Source of the DNA: Actinomycetota bacterium
GTDB taxonomy: Bacteria > Actinomycetota > Acidimicrobiia > Acidimicrobiales > Ilumatobacteraceae
Reading direction: 5' to 3'
Assembly: GCA_009704985.1 (NCBI GenBank)
Contig: WLDE01000001.1
Coordinates: 1 to 64,000 of the forward strand
Length of the DNA: 64,000 nucleotides
Shown here in pieces: positions 19,685 to 27,739 of this stretch. Position 1 is the stretch's first letter. Each line of letters starts with the position of its first letter. Under the pieces are notes generated by a model. It did no database searches and was not told the DNA's origin. It was given only the letters and a program-made list of their open reading frames with translations. The position numbers and the translations under genes were made by a program.

Positions 19685-20745
19685 CGACGCACCTGGCCGA
19701 GCACCTCCGCCACGCGAGCGCGGTCGACACCGCCGATCACGTGGCCGTCGTCGTCGACCACGTCGACGGGACCGTCGTCGGTGAGCAGTCCCGGGAGCAC
19801 GTCGGCGACGAGCGCGTGCTGCGACACCGTGTGCCTCGACCCCGTCGGTGCAGCCGTCGCCACGGACCGGGCGGTGAGCACCCGCTCGCGAGGCACGTCG
19901 GTCACGAACTCCCGCACGTAGTCGGTGGCCGGGTGCAGCACGAGCTCCTCGGGCGTCCCGATCTGGTCGAACTCGCCGTCCTTCATGATCGCGATGCGGT
20001 CGCCGAGGCGGATCGCCTCGGCGAAGTCGTGCGTGATGAACACGATCGTGCGCTGCTCCTCGCGCTGGAGGCGGACCAGCTCGTCCTGCATGTCGCGGCG
20101 GATGAGCGGGTCCAGCGCCGAGAACGGCTCGTCGAAGAACAGCAGGTCCGGGTCGAGCGCGAGCGCGCGAGCGAGGCCGACGCGCTGCTGCATGCCGCCC
20201 GACAGCTGCCGCGGGTAGTGCATCGCCCAGTCGCGCAGACCCACCTTCTCGAGCACCGACATCGCGTGGTCGCGACGGTCGCGCTTCGGGCGGCGCTGCA
20301 CCTCCAGGCCGTACGCGACGTTGTCGATCACCCGTCGGTGCGGGAAGAGACCGAAGTGCTGGAAGACCATCGACATCTTGGTGCGGCGCACCTCGCGCAG
20401 CTGCTGCGCGTCCATCGCGAGCAGGTCCTCGCCGTCGACGCGCACCTGGCCGGACGTGGGCTCGACCAGACGCGAGAGGCACCGCACGAGCGTGGACTTG
20501 CCGCTCCCCGACAGGCCCATCACCACGAACGTCTCGCCACGCGCGACGGAGAAGCCGACGTCGCGCACACCGATGGTGCACCCGGTGGACGCCAGCACGT
20601 CGGCCCGGCTCGCACCCTCCCGCGAGCGGGCGACCGCCTCGTCGGCGCGCGATCCGAACACCTTCCACAGGTCGCGGACCTCGATCACCGGCACCTCGGA
20701 CGCAGGTCGGGTCGGCCGGTCGGCGGATCTGATCTCGGTGCTCAT
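19681..20745 (-). CDS. proV: glycine betaine/proline ABC transporter ATP-binding protein with CBS-like tail
   Basis: VMGLSGSGKSTLVRCLSRLVEPTSGQV...HYPRQLSGGMQQRVGLARALALDPDLLFFDEPFSALDPLIR. Confidence 0.9.
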   Translation of the reverse strand: MSTEIRSADRPTRPASEVPVIEVRDLWKVFGSRADEAVARSREGASRADVLASTGCTIGVRDVGFSVARGETFVVMGLSGSGKSTLVRCLSRLVEPTSGQVRVDGEDLLAMDAQQLREVRRTKMSMVFQHFGLFPHRRVIDNVAYGLEVQRRPKRDRRDHAMSVLEKVGLRDWAMHYPRQLSGGMQQRVGLARALALDPDLLFFDEPFSALDPLIRRDMQDELVRLQREEQRTIVFITHDFAEAIRLGDRIAIMKDGEFDQIGTPEELVLHPATDYVREFVTDVPRERVLTARSVATAAPTGSRHTVSQHALVADVLPGLLTDDGPVDVVDDDGHVIGGVDRARVAEVLGQVRR

Positions 20746-20979
20746 TCGTCCCCCCAACGGCACTGATCGCGTGGCGCGGACGTTAGCAGGGCGGTCGGAT
20801 TCGCCGCCCGGGGCCGTCGGCCGCACACGTCGCCGACACTTCGATCGCCGACCACCTGCCGTTCAACCGGAGGCTGCCGTCCGGCCATCCCCGAATCGTA
20901 CGTTCGGCCCCGACGCCCGGACACGCGCACCGACGCTCGAGGACGTCCAGCCGATCCAGTTCCACACGAGGAGTGCACG

Positions 20980-23268
20980 ATGCAACACCGACAGATACGA
21001 CGGTGGCGTCGCGGCGCCGCAGCGACGATCGCCTTCACGGCCGTCATCGCGACCGGCGTCGTCCCCACCACGGCGGGGAGCGAGCGGTCCGGCCGGGACG
21101 ATCACGACGAGGAGGCCTTCGGCCACGTCGGGACGTTCGACGTCCGCGACAACGGCACCGTCTCCGCCGAGATCGTCGACGCCACGAAGGACGGTCGCAC
21201 GCTGCTGTACACCGACTCGAACACCGGTCTGCTCGGCTTCGTCGATCTTCGCGATCCGGCGAACCCGCTGCCGGCGGGGACGCTGCCGATCGGCGGCGAG
21301 CCCACGAGCGTCGCCGTGACCGGGCGCTACGCACTCGTCGCCACCGACCTGAGCGCCGGCAACTTCGTCGCACCGAGCGGCAAGCTCGTCGTCGTCGACC
21401 TGCGGGATCGCAGCATCGTCCGTGAGATCCCACTGTCGGGTCAGCCCGACAACGTCACCGTGTCCCCGGACGAGCGCTACGCCACGATCGTCATCGAGAA
21501 CCAGCGCGACGAGTCGCTGAACCGCGGCCGCCTGCCCCAGTTGCCCGGCGGCAACCTCACGATCCTGTCGATGAGCGGCCGTCCGTCGGCGTGGGGCACC
21601 CGCGTCGTCGGCCTCGCCGGACTGCCGGGCATGACGGACGCGACCGACCCCGAGCCGGAGTACGCGGACATCAACGAGCGGAACCAGGCGGTCGTCACCC
21701 TGCAGGAGAACAACCACCTGGCGATCGTCGATCTGCGCACCGCCCGTGTGACCGCTTCGTTCTCCGCCGGATCCGTCGTCCTCGAGAACATCGACGCCGT
21801 CGAGGAGCGCCTCGGCCCCCAGCGCCGCGGCCGCATCGTGCTCGACGACTCGCTCACCCGCCGACGTGAGCCCGACACCGTGCAGTGGGTGTCGAACCGC
21901 ACGTTCGCCATCGCCAACGAGGGCGACTACACCGATGCGTCCGGCGCCGAGGGCGGGAGCCGTGGCTTCACGGTGTTCGACACCACGGGCACCGTCGTCT
22001 TCGAGTCGGGCGCCTCGTTCGAGTACGAGGCGATCCGCGCCGGTCACTTCAACGAGACCCGCGCCGCGAACAAGGGCGTCGAGCCCGAGGCGCTCGAGGT
22101 CGGCCACTACGACGACGGCACGTATCTGTTCGTCGGCGGCGAGCGGGCGAACGTCGTCGGGGTGTACCGTATGCGCCGCGGTCAGCCGGTCTTCGAGCAG
22201 CTCCTGCCGACGGGCATCGCGCCCGAGGGCATGAAGGCGATCCCGCGTCGCGACCTGCTCGCCGTCGCCAACGAGACGGCCGCCGGCATCTTCCCGTCGC
22301 TCATCACGATCTACGAGCTCGACGACGACCACGACCTGCCGTCCACCACCCTCGTGAGCGCGAACGACGCCAACGGGCTGCCGCTGCCGTGGAACGCCAT
22401 GAGCGGCCTCGCCGCCGATCCCACGAACCCGGCGATCGTGTACGCGGTGAGCGACTCGGTGCTGTCCGAGGCGGGGATCCACACGGTCGACGTGTCGGCC
22501 GAGCCGGCCGTGATCACCCGCCGTGTGCTCGTGACCGACGCCGCCGGCACCGTGCGCAACGACCTCGACCTCGAGGGCATCGCCGTCGCACCGGAGGGCG
22601 GCTTCTGGGTCGCCTCCGAGGGACGCGTCGCCTCGGGCACCCGCCCGAACGCCATCCTGCGCGTCGACGCGAACGGCGTCGTGCTCCAGGAGATCACCCT
22701 GCCCGCCGCGCTCGCGGCGACCGCGACCAGCAACGGCTTCGAGGGCATCGCCGCGACGGGCACCGGCACCACGCAGTACGTGTACGTCGCCGTGCAGCGC
22801 CCGTGGGCCGGTGATCCGGCCGAGACCGTGAAGATCGGCCGCTACGAGGTGGCGACCGGGCAGTGGACGTTCGTGCAGTACGCGCTCGACCCGCTGACGC
22901 TCCCCACGGGCGCCGTGATCGGCCTCTCGGAGATCACCCTCCTGCCCGACGGCACGTTCGCGATCATCGAACGCGACGGCCTCGCCGGACGCGACGCCGT
23001 GCAGAAGAAGGTGTACGGCGTCGACCTCGCCGGCGCCGAGTTCCGCCCGCTCGGCGAGCCGCTCGTGACGGTGGGCAAGGTGCTGCTCGCCGACCTGCTG
23101 GACGAGATGCGCGAGCAGTCGATCTACACCCCCGACAAGCTCGAGGGACTCGCCGTCACCGCCGACGGACAGGTCGTCGCCGTCACCGACAACGACGGCC
23201 TGATCGACGCCATCGGACAGACCCTCCTCCTCCGGCTCGGCCCGGTGGCGGAGGCGTTCAACGGCTGA
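20980..23268 (+). CDS. secreted esterase-like/phytase-like beta-propeller protein
   Basis: Signal peptide; GYxxGIEG-like LDLEGIAVAPEGGFWVASEGR...SNGFEGIA...LSEITLLPDGTFAIIERD...LEGLAVTADGQVVAVTDND. Confidence 0.75.
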   Translation: MQHRQIRRWRRGAAATIAFTAVIATGVVPTTAGSERSGRDDHDEEAFGHVGTFDVRDNGTVSAEIVDATKDGRTLLYTDSNTGLLGFVDLRDPANPLPAGTLPIGGEPTSVAVTGRYALVATDLSAGNFVAPSGKLVVVDLRDRSIVREIPLSGQPDNVTVSPDERYATIVIENQRDESLNRGRLPQLPGGNLTILSMSGRPSAWGTRVVGLAGLPGMTDATDPEPEYADINERNQAVVTLQENNHLAIVDLRTARVTASFSAGSVVLENIDAVEERLGPQRRGRIVLDDSLTRRREPDTVQWVSNRTFAIANEGDYTDASGAEGGSRGFTVFDTTGTVVFESGASFEYEAIRAGHFNETRAANKGVEPEALEVGHYDDGTYLFVGGERANVVGVYRMRRGQPVFEQLLPTGIAPEGMKAIPRRDLLAVANETAAGIFPSLITIYELDDDHDLPSTTLVSANDANGLPLPWNAMSGLAADPTNPAIVYAVSDSVLSEAGIHTVDVSAEPAVITRRVLVTDAAGTVRNDLDLEGIAVAPEGGFWVASEGRVASGTRPNAILRVDANGVVLQEITLPAALAATATSNGFEGIAATGTGTTQYVYVAVQRPWAGDPAETVKIGRYEVATGQWTFVQYALDPLTLPTGAVIGLSEITLLPDGTFAIIERDGLAGRDAVQKKVYGVDLAGAEFRPLGEPLVTVGKVLLADLLDEMREQSIYTPDKLEGLAVTADGQVVAVTDNDGLIDAIGQTLLLRLGPVAEAFNG

Positions 23269-23341
23269 CCAGCACGCCGGACGCGCCACCCGCGAGCCCG
23301 TCCCCGGCCCCGGCTCCCTCACGAGCCAGGGTCGGGAACGG

Positions 23342-23358
23342 CCCTCCCCTCGGGAGGG
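23342..23358 (+). terminator. hairpin CCCTCCC-CTC-GGGAGGG after phytase-like gene
   Basis: 7-bp perfect arms 74 nt after stop codon. Confidence 0.4.
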
Positions 23359-23406
23359 ATGCACCGTGGCGCTCACCACGTCCGGCGCGTCGTGGGATAG
23401 CGTCGA

Positions 23407-23426
23407 ACACACACACACACACACAC
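23407..23426 (+). repeat. (AC)10 dinucleotide microsatellite in upstream region of betaine-binding protein
   Basis: Exact ACACACACACACACACACAC. Confidence 0.97.
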
Positions 23427-23469
23427 CGGCATCGTGGGGATGACGGTGATCTTTTCTCGGGGGGAACCG

Positions 23470-24498
23470 ATGAGGACCAGGACATCCGCTTCGATCGTGC
23501 GCAGGATCGCCGCCGTCGCGACCGCTGCGGCGGTGCTCGTCACCGCGTGTGGCAGCGACGACGAGACGACCGAGGGCGCCGGCACGGAGGCGACCTCGGA
23601 CGCCGGTGGCGGCGCCGCGACGGGCGGCGACTGCGCCGAGCTGTCCGGCGACACGATCAACATCGTGCGCAACGCCTGGACGGCGTCGGCCATCCAGTCG
23701 GAGATCATGAAGCAGCTCATCGAGTCCGAGCTCTGCGCACCGGCCACGATCGTCGACATCGACGAGAACTCGATGTTCACGGGCCTGTCCGACGGCAGCC
23801 TCGACTTCGTCGTCGAGCTGTGGCCCTCGGGTGTCGTGGAGGACGAGCAGGCCTTCATCGACGACGGCTCCGTGGTCGAGGTCGGCCCGCTCGGCACCAC
23901 CGGGCAGATCGGCTGGTTCGTGCCGAGTTACGTGGTCGAGCAGTACCCGTCGCTCGCCACCTGGGAGGGCCTGGCGGATCCGGAGGTCGCCCAGGCGTTC
24001 GCCACCGCCGAGACCGGCGACAAGGGTCGCTTCCTCGGCACCGACCCGAGCTACTCCCAGCTCGACGAGCCGCTCGTCGCGAACCTCGGTCTGCCGCTGC
24101 AGGTGGTGTTCTCCGGCTCGGAGGCCGCCACGGTGGCCGAGCTCGACTCGGCGGTCGCGGCCCAGAAGCCGATCATCATGTACTGGTGGACGCCCACGGC
24201 GGCGGCCGGCAAGTACGACCTGGTCGAGGTGAAGCTCCCGGAGTACACCGAGGGCTGCGCCGACGACCTGGCCGCGGTGGCCTGCGGCTACCCCGCCGAC
24301 CCGCTCGTGAAGCTGGCCAGCGCGAAGCTCCAGGAGAAGAACGCCGCCGTGTGGTCGATGCTCGAGAAGGTGCAGATCACCAACGACCAGCAGCTCGAAC
24401 TGCTGCCGCAGGTGGAGATCGACCAGCGGCCGGCCGCCGAGGTCGCCGCCGAGTGGATCGCCGCCAACGAGTCGGTGTGGAGCGCCTGGTTCGCCTGA
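23470..24498 (+). CDS. glycine betaine ABC transporter substrate-binding lipoprotein (OpuAC-like)
   Basis: Lipobox VTACGSDDE; NIVRNAWTASAIQSEIMKQLIESELC...FVVELWPSG...MYWWTPTAAAGKYDLVEVKLPEY. Confidence 0.86.
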   Translation: MRTRTSASIVRRIAAVATAAAVLVTACGSDDETTEGAGTEATSDAGGGAATGGDCAELSGDTINIVRNAWTASAIQSEIMKQLIESELCAPATIVDIDENSMFTGLSDGSLDFVVELWPSGVVEDEQAFIDDGSVVEVGPLGTTGQIGWFVPSYVVEQYPSLATWEGLADPEVAQAFATAETGDKGRFLGTDPSYSQLDEPLVANLGLPLQVVFSGSEAATVAELDSAVAAQKPIIMYWWTPTAAAGKYDLVEVKLPEYTEGCADDLAAVACGYPADPLVKLASAKLQEKNAAVWSMLEKVQITNDQQLELLPQVEIDQRPAAEVAAEWIAANESVWSAWFA

Positions 24499-24539
24499 CA
24501 CCGGCGCTCGCGCACCTGCGGGAACCACGACACGGCACC

Positions 24540-24570
24540 CCACCGGATCCGTCGCCGACGGATCCGGTGG
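24540..24570 (+). terminator. very strong hairpin, 15-bp perfect arms (CCACCGGATCCGTCG/CGACGGATCCGGTGG)
   Basis: Near-continuous 31-bp palindrome 42 nt after stop of betaine-binding protein. Confidence 0.6.
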
Positions 24571-24603
24571 CCGCCGGACGCCGGACGCCGGATCGGAATC
24601 GAC

Positions 24604-24638
24604 GCCGGAATTCGTGCCGGAATTCGTGCCGGAATCGG
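24604..24638 (+). repeat. 12-bp tandem repeat GCCGGAATTCGT x ~3
   Basis: Two exact copies and a partial third. Confidence 0.9.
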
Positions 24639-24839
24639 CGAACGACGCCGAACGCCGGATGCTCGCCGCCCGGCTGACCTGATCACGCGCGAGGGCGTCG
24701 TCCGCCGGCGACTCGTGGCCGGCCGCGCCCTGCGCGCCGCATCGCCGGCCACCGCATCCGCCTCGTCGCCGACCCGGCGACGTACGCTCGTGGCCGTCCG
24801 GGGAACGACGAGCTGCCGTCGCCGGTCGCGATGGGACCC

Positions 24840-24889
24840 GATCCGGCCCGATCCGGCCCGATCCGGCCCGATCCGGCCCGATCCGGCCC
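24840..24889 (+). repeat. 10-bp tandem repeat GATCCGGCCC x5
   Basis: Five exact copies counted. Confidence 0.95.
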
Positions 24890-24940
24890 GGACGATTCGG
24901 CCTCCGGCGGCCGAGTGCTGCGGGGATCGGTGTGGTAGGA

Positions 24941-24973
24941 TTCCGCATCGCGGACTGGTTCCGCATCGTGAAA
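24941..24973. promoter_or_regulatory. tandem 15-bp dyads TTCCGCATCGCGGAC / TTCCGCATCGTGAAA, 18-bp spacing, ahead of corrinoid protein
   Basis: Same geometry as 10333 and 13049; -10-like TAGGAT at 24936-24941 overlaps site 1. Confidence 0.6.
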
Positions 24974-24996
24974 CACACCACACCCCCGGGGACCTG

Positions 24997-25707
24997 ATGA
25001 GCGACGACGATCTCGACCTGGCATCGCTTCCTGACGACGAGCTCGTCACCCAGATGCACGAGGACCTCTACGACGGGCTCGCGCCCGAGGTCGCCGAGGG
25101 GACGATGATCCTGCTCGACCGAGGCTGGGCCCCGGACAAGGTGCTGAACGACGCCCTCGTCGAGGGCATGCGCATCGTCGGCATCGACTTCCGCGACGGC
25201 ATCCTGTTCGTGCCAGAGGTGCTGCTGTCGGCCAACTCGATGAAGGCCGGCATGGAGATCCTGCGGCCGTTGCTCGCCGAGACCGGCGCCGAGTCGATCG
25301 GCAAGGTCGTGATCGGCACCGTCAAGGGCGACATCCACGACATCGGCAAGAACCTCGTCGCGATGATGCTCGAGGGCGCCGGGTTCGAGGTCATCGACCT
25401 CGGCATCAACACCGACGCCGACACGTTCCTCGCCGCGCTCGAGGAGCACCAGCCCGACATCCTCGGCATGTCCGCGCTCCTCACCACCACCATGCCGTAC
25501 ATGAAGGTGGTCATCGACACGCTCCAGGAGCGGGGCCTGCGCGAGAAGTACATCGTCCTCGTGGGCGGTGCGCCGCTCAACGAGGAGTTCGGCTCCGCGA
25601 TCGGCGCCGACGCGTACTGCCGCGACGCGGCGATCGCCTCCGAGACGGCGAAGTCGCTCGTGCTCGCCCGCCGCGGCCAGGCCGAGCCGCCCGGACCATC
25701 CGTCTGA
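24997..25707 (+). CDS. methyltransferase corrinoid (cobalamin-binding) protein, MttC/MtgC type
   Basis: B12-binding motif GDIHDIGKNLVAMMLEGAGFEVIDLG; four-helix N-domain. Confidence 0.93.
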   Translation: MSDDDLDLASLPDDELVTQMHEDLYDGLAPEVAEGTMILLDRGWAPDKVLNDALVEGMRIVGIDFRDGILFVPEVLLSANSMKAGMEILRPLLAETGAESIGKVVIGTVKGDIHDIGKNLVAMMLEGAGFEVIDLGINTDADTFLAALEEHQPDILGMSALLTTTMPYMKVVIDTLQERGLREKYIVLVGGAPLNEEFGSAIGADAYCRDAAIASETAKSLVLARRGQAEPPGPSV

Positions 25708-25714
25708 GCCGATC

Positions 25715-26323
25715 ATGAGCCGGCCGCTGGTCGTGGCGTGCGGAGCCCTGGTGGCCGAGCTGCGCGCCGTGCTCGCGGCCGACGGTCTCACCGACGCCGT
25801 CGACGTGCGCTACCTGCCCGCTCCCCTGCACAACCGTCCCGAGCGGATCGTGCCGGCCCTGCGCGAGCTGCTGGCCACGGAGCTCGCCGGCGATCCCGAC
25901 CGGCCGGTGCTCGTCGGGTACGCCGACTGCGGGACCGGAGGCGGGCTCGACGCACTGCTCGCCGAGATGCCGAACCTGCACCGCCTCCCGGGCGACCACT
26001 GCTACGAGTTCTTCGCCGGCAGCGACCGCTTCCACGCGATGCACGACGACGAACCGGGCACCTTCTACCTCACCGACTTCCTGGCCAAGCACTTCGACGC
26101 GCTGGTGTGGGGTGCGCTCGGCCTGGACCGTCACCCCGAGCTGCTGCCGATGTACTTCGGCAACTACACCCGGGTGGTCCTGTTCTCCCAGAGCGACGAC
26201 CCGGCGGTCGTCGCTGCGGGTCGCGCGGGCGCCGATCGCCTGGGCCTCGCGTTCGAGCACCACCACGTCGGCCTCGCGAACTTCGAGCGGGCCGTCACCG
26301 TCGAGCTGAGGAGGGTCGCCTGA
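25715..26323 (+). CDS. DUF1638 domain-containing protein
   Basis: VVACGALVAELRAVL...LVGYADCGTGGGLDALLAE...LPGDHCYEFFAGSDRF. Confidence 0.8.
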   Translation: MSRPLVVACGALVAELRAVLAADGLTDAVDVRYLPAPLHNRPERIVPALRELLATELAGDPDRPVLVGYADCGTGGGLDALLAEMPNLHRLPGDHCYEFFAGSDRFHAMHDDEPGTFYLTDFLAKHFDALVWGALGLDRHPELLPMYFGNYTRVVLFSQSDDPAVVAAGRAGADRLGLAFEHHHVGLANFERAVTVELRRVA

Positions 26324-26324
26324 C

Positions 26325-26777
26325 ATGCCACGCCGATCGAGCAACGAGGTCGTGGTGATCATGTGGCGGGACATCCCCGCGCAGATCAACGGCAAGGCGG
26401 GCGACGAGCGCCACCAGGTGATGCTCCCCCACCGCTTCCAGAAGGCCATCGACCGCGCCGCGATGGTGGCGGGGAAGAAGACGGCGCAGGACTACGTCGG
26501 CGAGTGGCGTCGCACCAACCACCCGGTGGTGGGCGAGCTCGTCGAGTGCGTCGAGGCGACGGCCGCCTCGATCGAGCGCGAGTTCACCAACGAGCGCCTG
26601 CACGTGCTGGTGGCCAACGGCGGCTGGGACCCGGCCTCCCCCGAGCACCCCGGCACGCCCGCCGCACCGGTCGGCACCGACGACCTGAGCGTCGGCGACG
26701 ACACCGACACCGCTCCCGACACCGCTCCCGACACCGCTCCAGGCACCGCTCCCGACACCGAAGGACCCGCGTCATGA
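26325..26777 (+). CDS. 'virulence factor' family small protein (PF13769-like) with DTAP-repeat tail
   Basis: EVVVIMWRDIPAQINGKAGDERHQVMLPHRFQKAIDRAAMVAGKKTAQDYVGEWRR. Confidence 0.75.
   Translation: MPRRSSNEVVVIMWRDIPAQINGKAGDERHQVMLPHRFQKAIDRAAMVAGKKTAQDYVGEWRRTNHPVVGELVECVEATAASIEREFTNERLHVLVANGGWDPASPEHPGTPAAPVGTDDLSVGDDTDTAPDTAPDTAPGTAPDTEGPAS
26706..26759 (+). repeat. 12-bp tandem repeat GACACCGCTCCC x ~4.5 coding DTAP tail
   Basis: Counted in sequence. Confidence 0.9.
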
Positions 26778-27679
26778 CCCACACCGTGATCAGCTCCGCC
26801 ACGAAGGAGGTCGTGATCGGCTTCGACCGCCCGTTCGTGATGATCGGCGAGCGGATCAACCCGACGGGACGCAAGCTGCTCGCCGAGGAGATGAAGCACG
26901 GCGACTTCAGCCGCGTGGAGGCCGACGCCCTCGCACAGGTGGCCGCCGGCGCGCACATGCTCGACGTCAACGCCGGCATCCCGCTCGCCGACGAGCCGGC
27001 GCTGCTCGCCCGGGCCGTCCAGCTCGTGCAGAGCGTCACGGACGTGCCGCTGTCGATCGACTCCTCCATCGTCGAGGCGCTCGAGTCCGGTCTCGCCGTG
27101 TACCGCGGCAAGCCGCTCGTGAACTCCGTGACCGGCGAGGACGAGCAGATGGAGCGCGTGCTGCCGCTCGTCGCCAAGTACGGCGCCGCCGTCGTCGCGA
27201 TCTCCAACGACGAGACCGGCATCAGCGAGGATCCCGACGTCCGGTTCGAGGTCGCCCGCAAGATCGTGAACCGCGCGAGCGACTACGGCATCCCGGCCAG
27301 CGACATCGTCGTCGACCCGCTCGTCATGCCGATCGGCGCGATGGGGTCGGCCGGCCAGCAGGTGTTCAAGCTGCTGCGCCGTCTCGTGAGCGAGCTGAAG
27401 GTGAACACCACCTGCGGCGCGTCGAACGTGAGCTTCGGCCTGCCGAACCGCAACGCGATCACCGGCACCTTCCTCACGATGGCCATCGCCAACGGCATGA
27501 CCTCGGCGATCATGAACCCACTGCACCCCGAGGTGAAGCAGGCCGTCATGGCCGCCGACGTGCTCGCCGGCAACGACCGCGACTGCATGGCCTGGATCCG
27601 CGACAACCGCGACCCGAACGCCGCAGGCGGCGCCCGCGAGGGACGCGCCGGTGGCGGACGCCGTCGCCGTGCCGAGTGA
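26774..27679 (+). CDS. methyltetrahydrofolate:corrinoid methyltransferase (pterin-binding, MtgA/AcsE-like)
   Basis: FVMIGERINPTGRKLLAEEM...AGAHMLDVNAGIPLADE...LSIDSS...CGASNVSFGLPNRN. Confidence 0.92.
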   Translation: MTHTVISSATKEVVIGFDRPFVMIGERINPTGRKLLAEEMKHGDFSRVEADALAQVAAGAHMLDVNAGIPLADEPALLARAVQLVQSVTDVPLSIDSSIVEALESGLAVYRGKPLVNSVTGEDEQMERVLPLVAKYGAAVVAISNDETGISEDPDVRFEVARKIVNRASDYGIPASDIVVDPLVMPIGAMGSAGQQVFKLLRRLVSELKVNTTCGASNVSFGLPNRNAITGTFLTMAIANGMTSAIMNPLHPEVKQAVMAADVLAGNDRDCMAWIRDNRDPNAAGGAREGRAGGGRRRRAE

Positions 27680-27739
27680 CCGTCGAGCGTTCGTGAGCCA
27701 GCGACCCACCCGTCGACCGAGCTGAGGATCCCCCACACC

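Noticed and set aside
20891-20907. CCGAA-N7-TTCGG dyad upstream of phytase-like gene
   Set aside because: Imperfect inner symmetry and no second instance noticed; insufficient to call an operator
24715-24996. N-terminal extension of the corrinoid protein through the GATCCGGCCC array
   Set aside because: Composition (RPDPARSGPIRPDPART) is repeat-derived, crosses the promoter-like dyads, and a good ATG exists at 24997 with MSDDDLDLASLPDDELV as the natural start
24499-24996. Cobalamin riboswitch upstream of corrinoid operon
   Set aside because: Looked for the conserved GCCACTG/B12-box pattern and did not see it; the region is dominated by tandem repeats
20863-25791. 1642-aa minus-strand ORF and similar very long antisense ORFs (433-2199 -, 26492-29770 -, 55063-59040 +)
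   Set aside because: Low-complexity Arg/Val/Gly/His-rich translations lying antisense to well-supported genes; typical high-GC third-codon artefacts
26325-26777. True virulence determinant
   Set aside because: Family name only; genomic context is one-carbon methyl transfer
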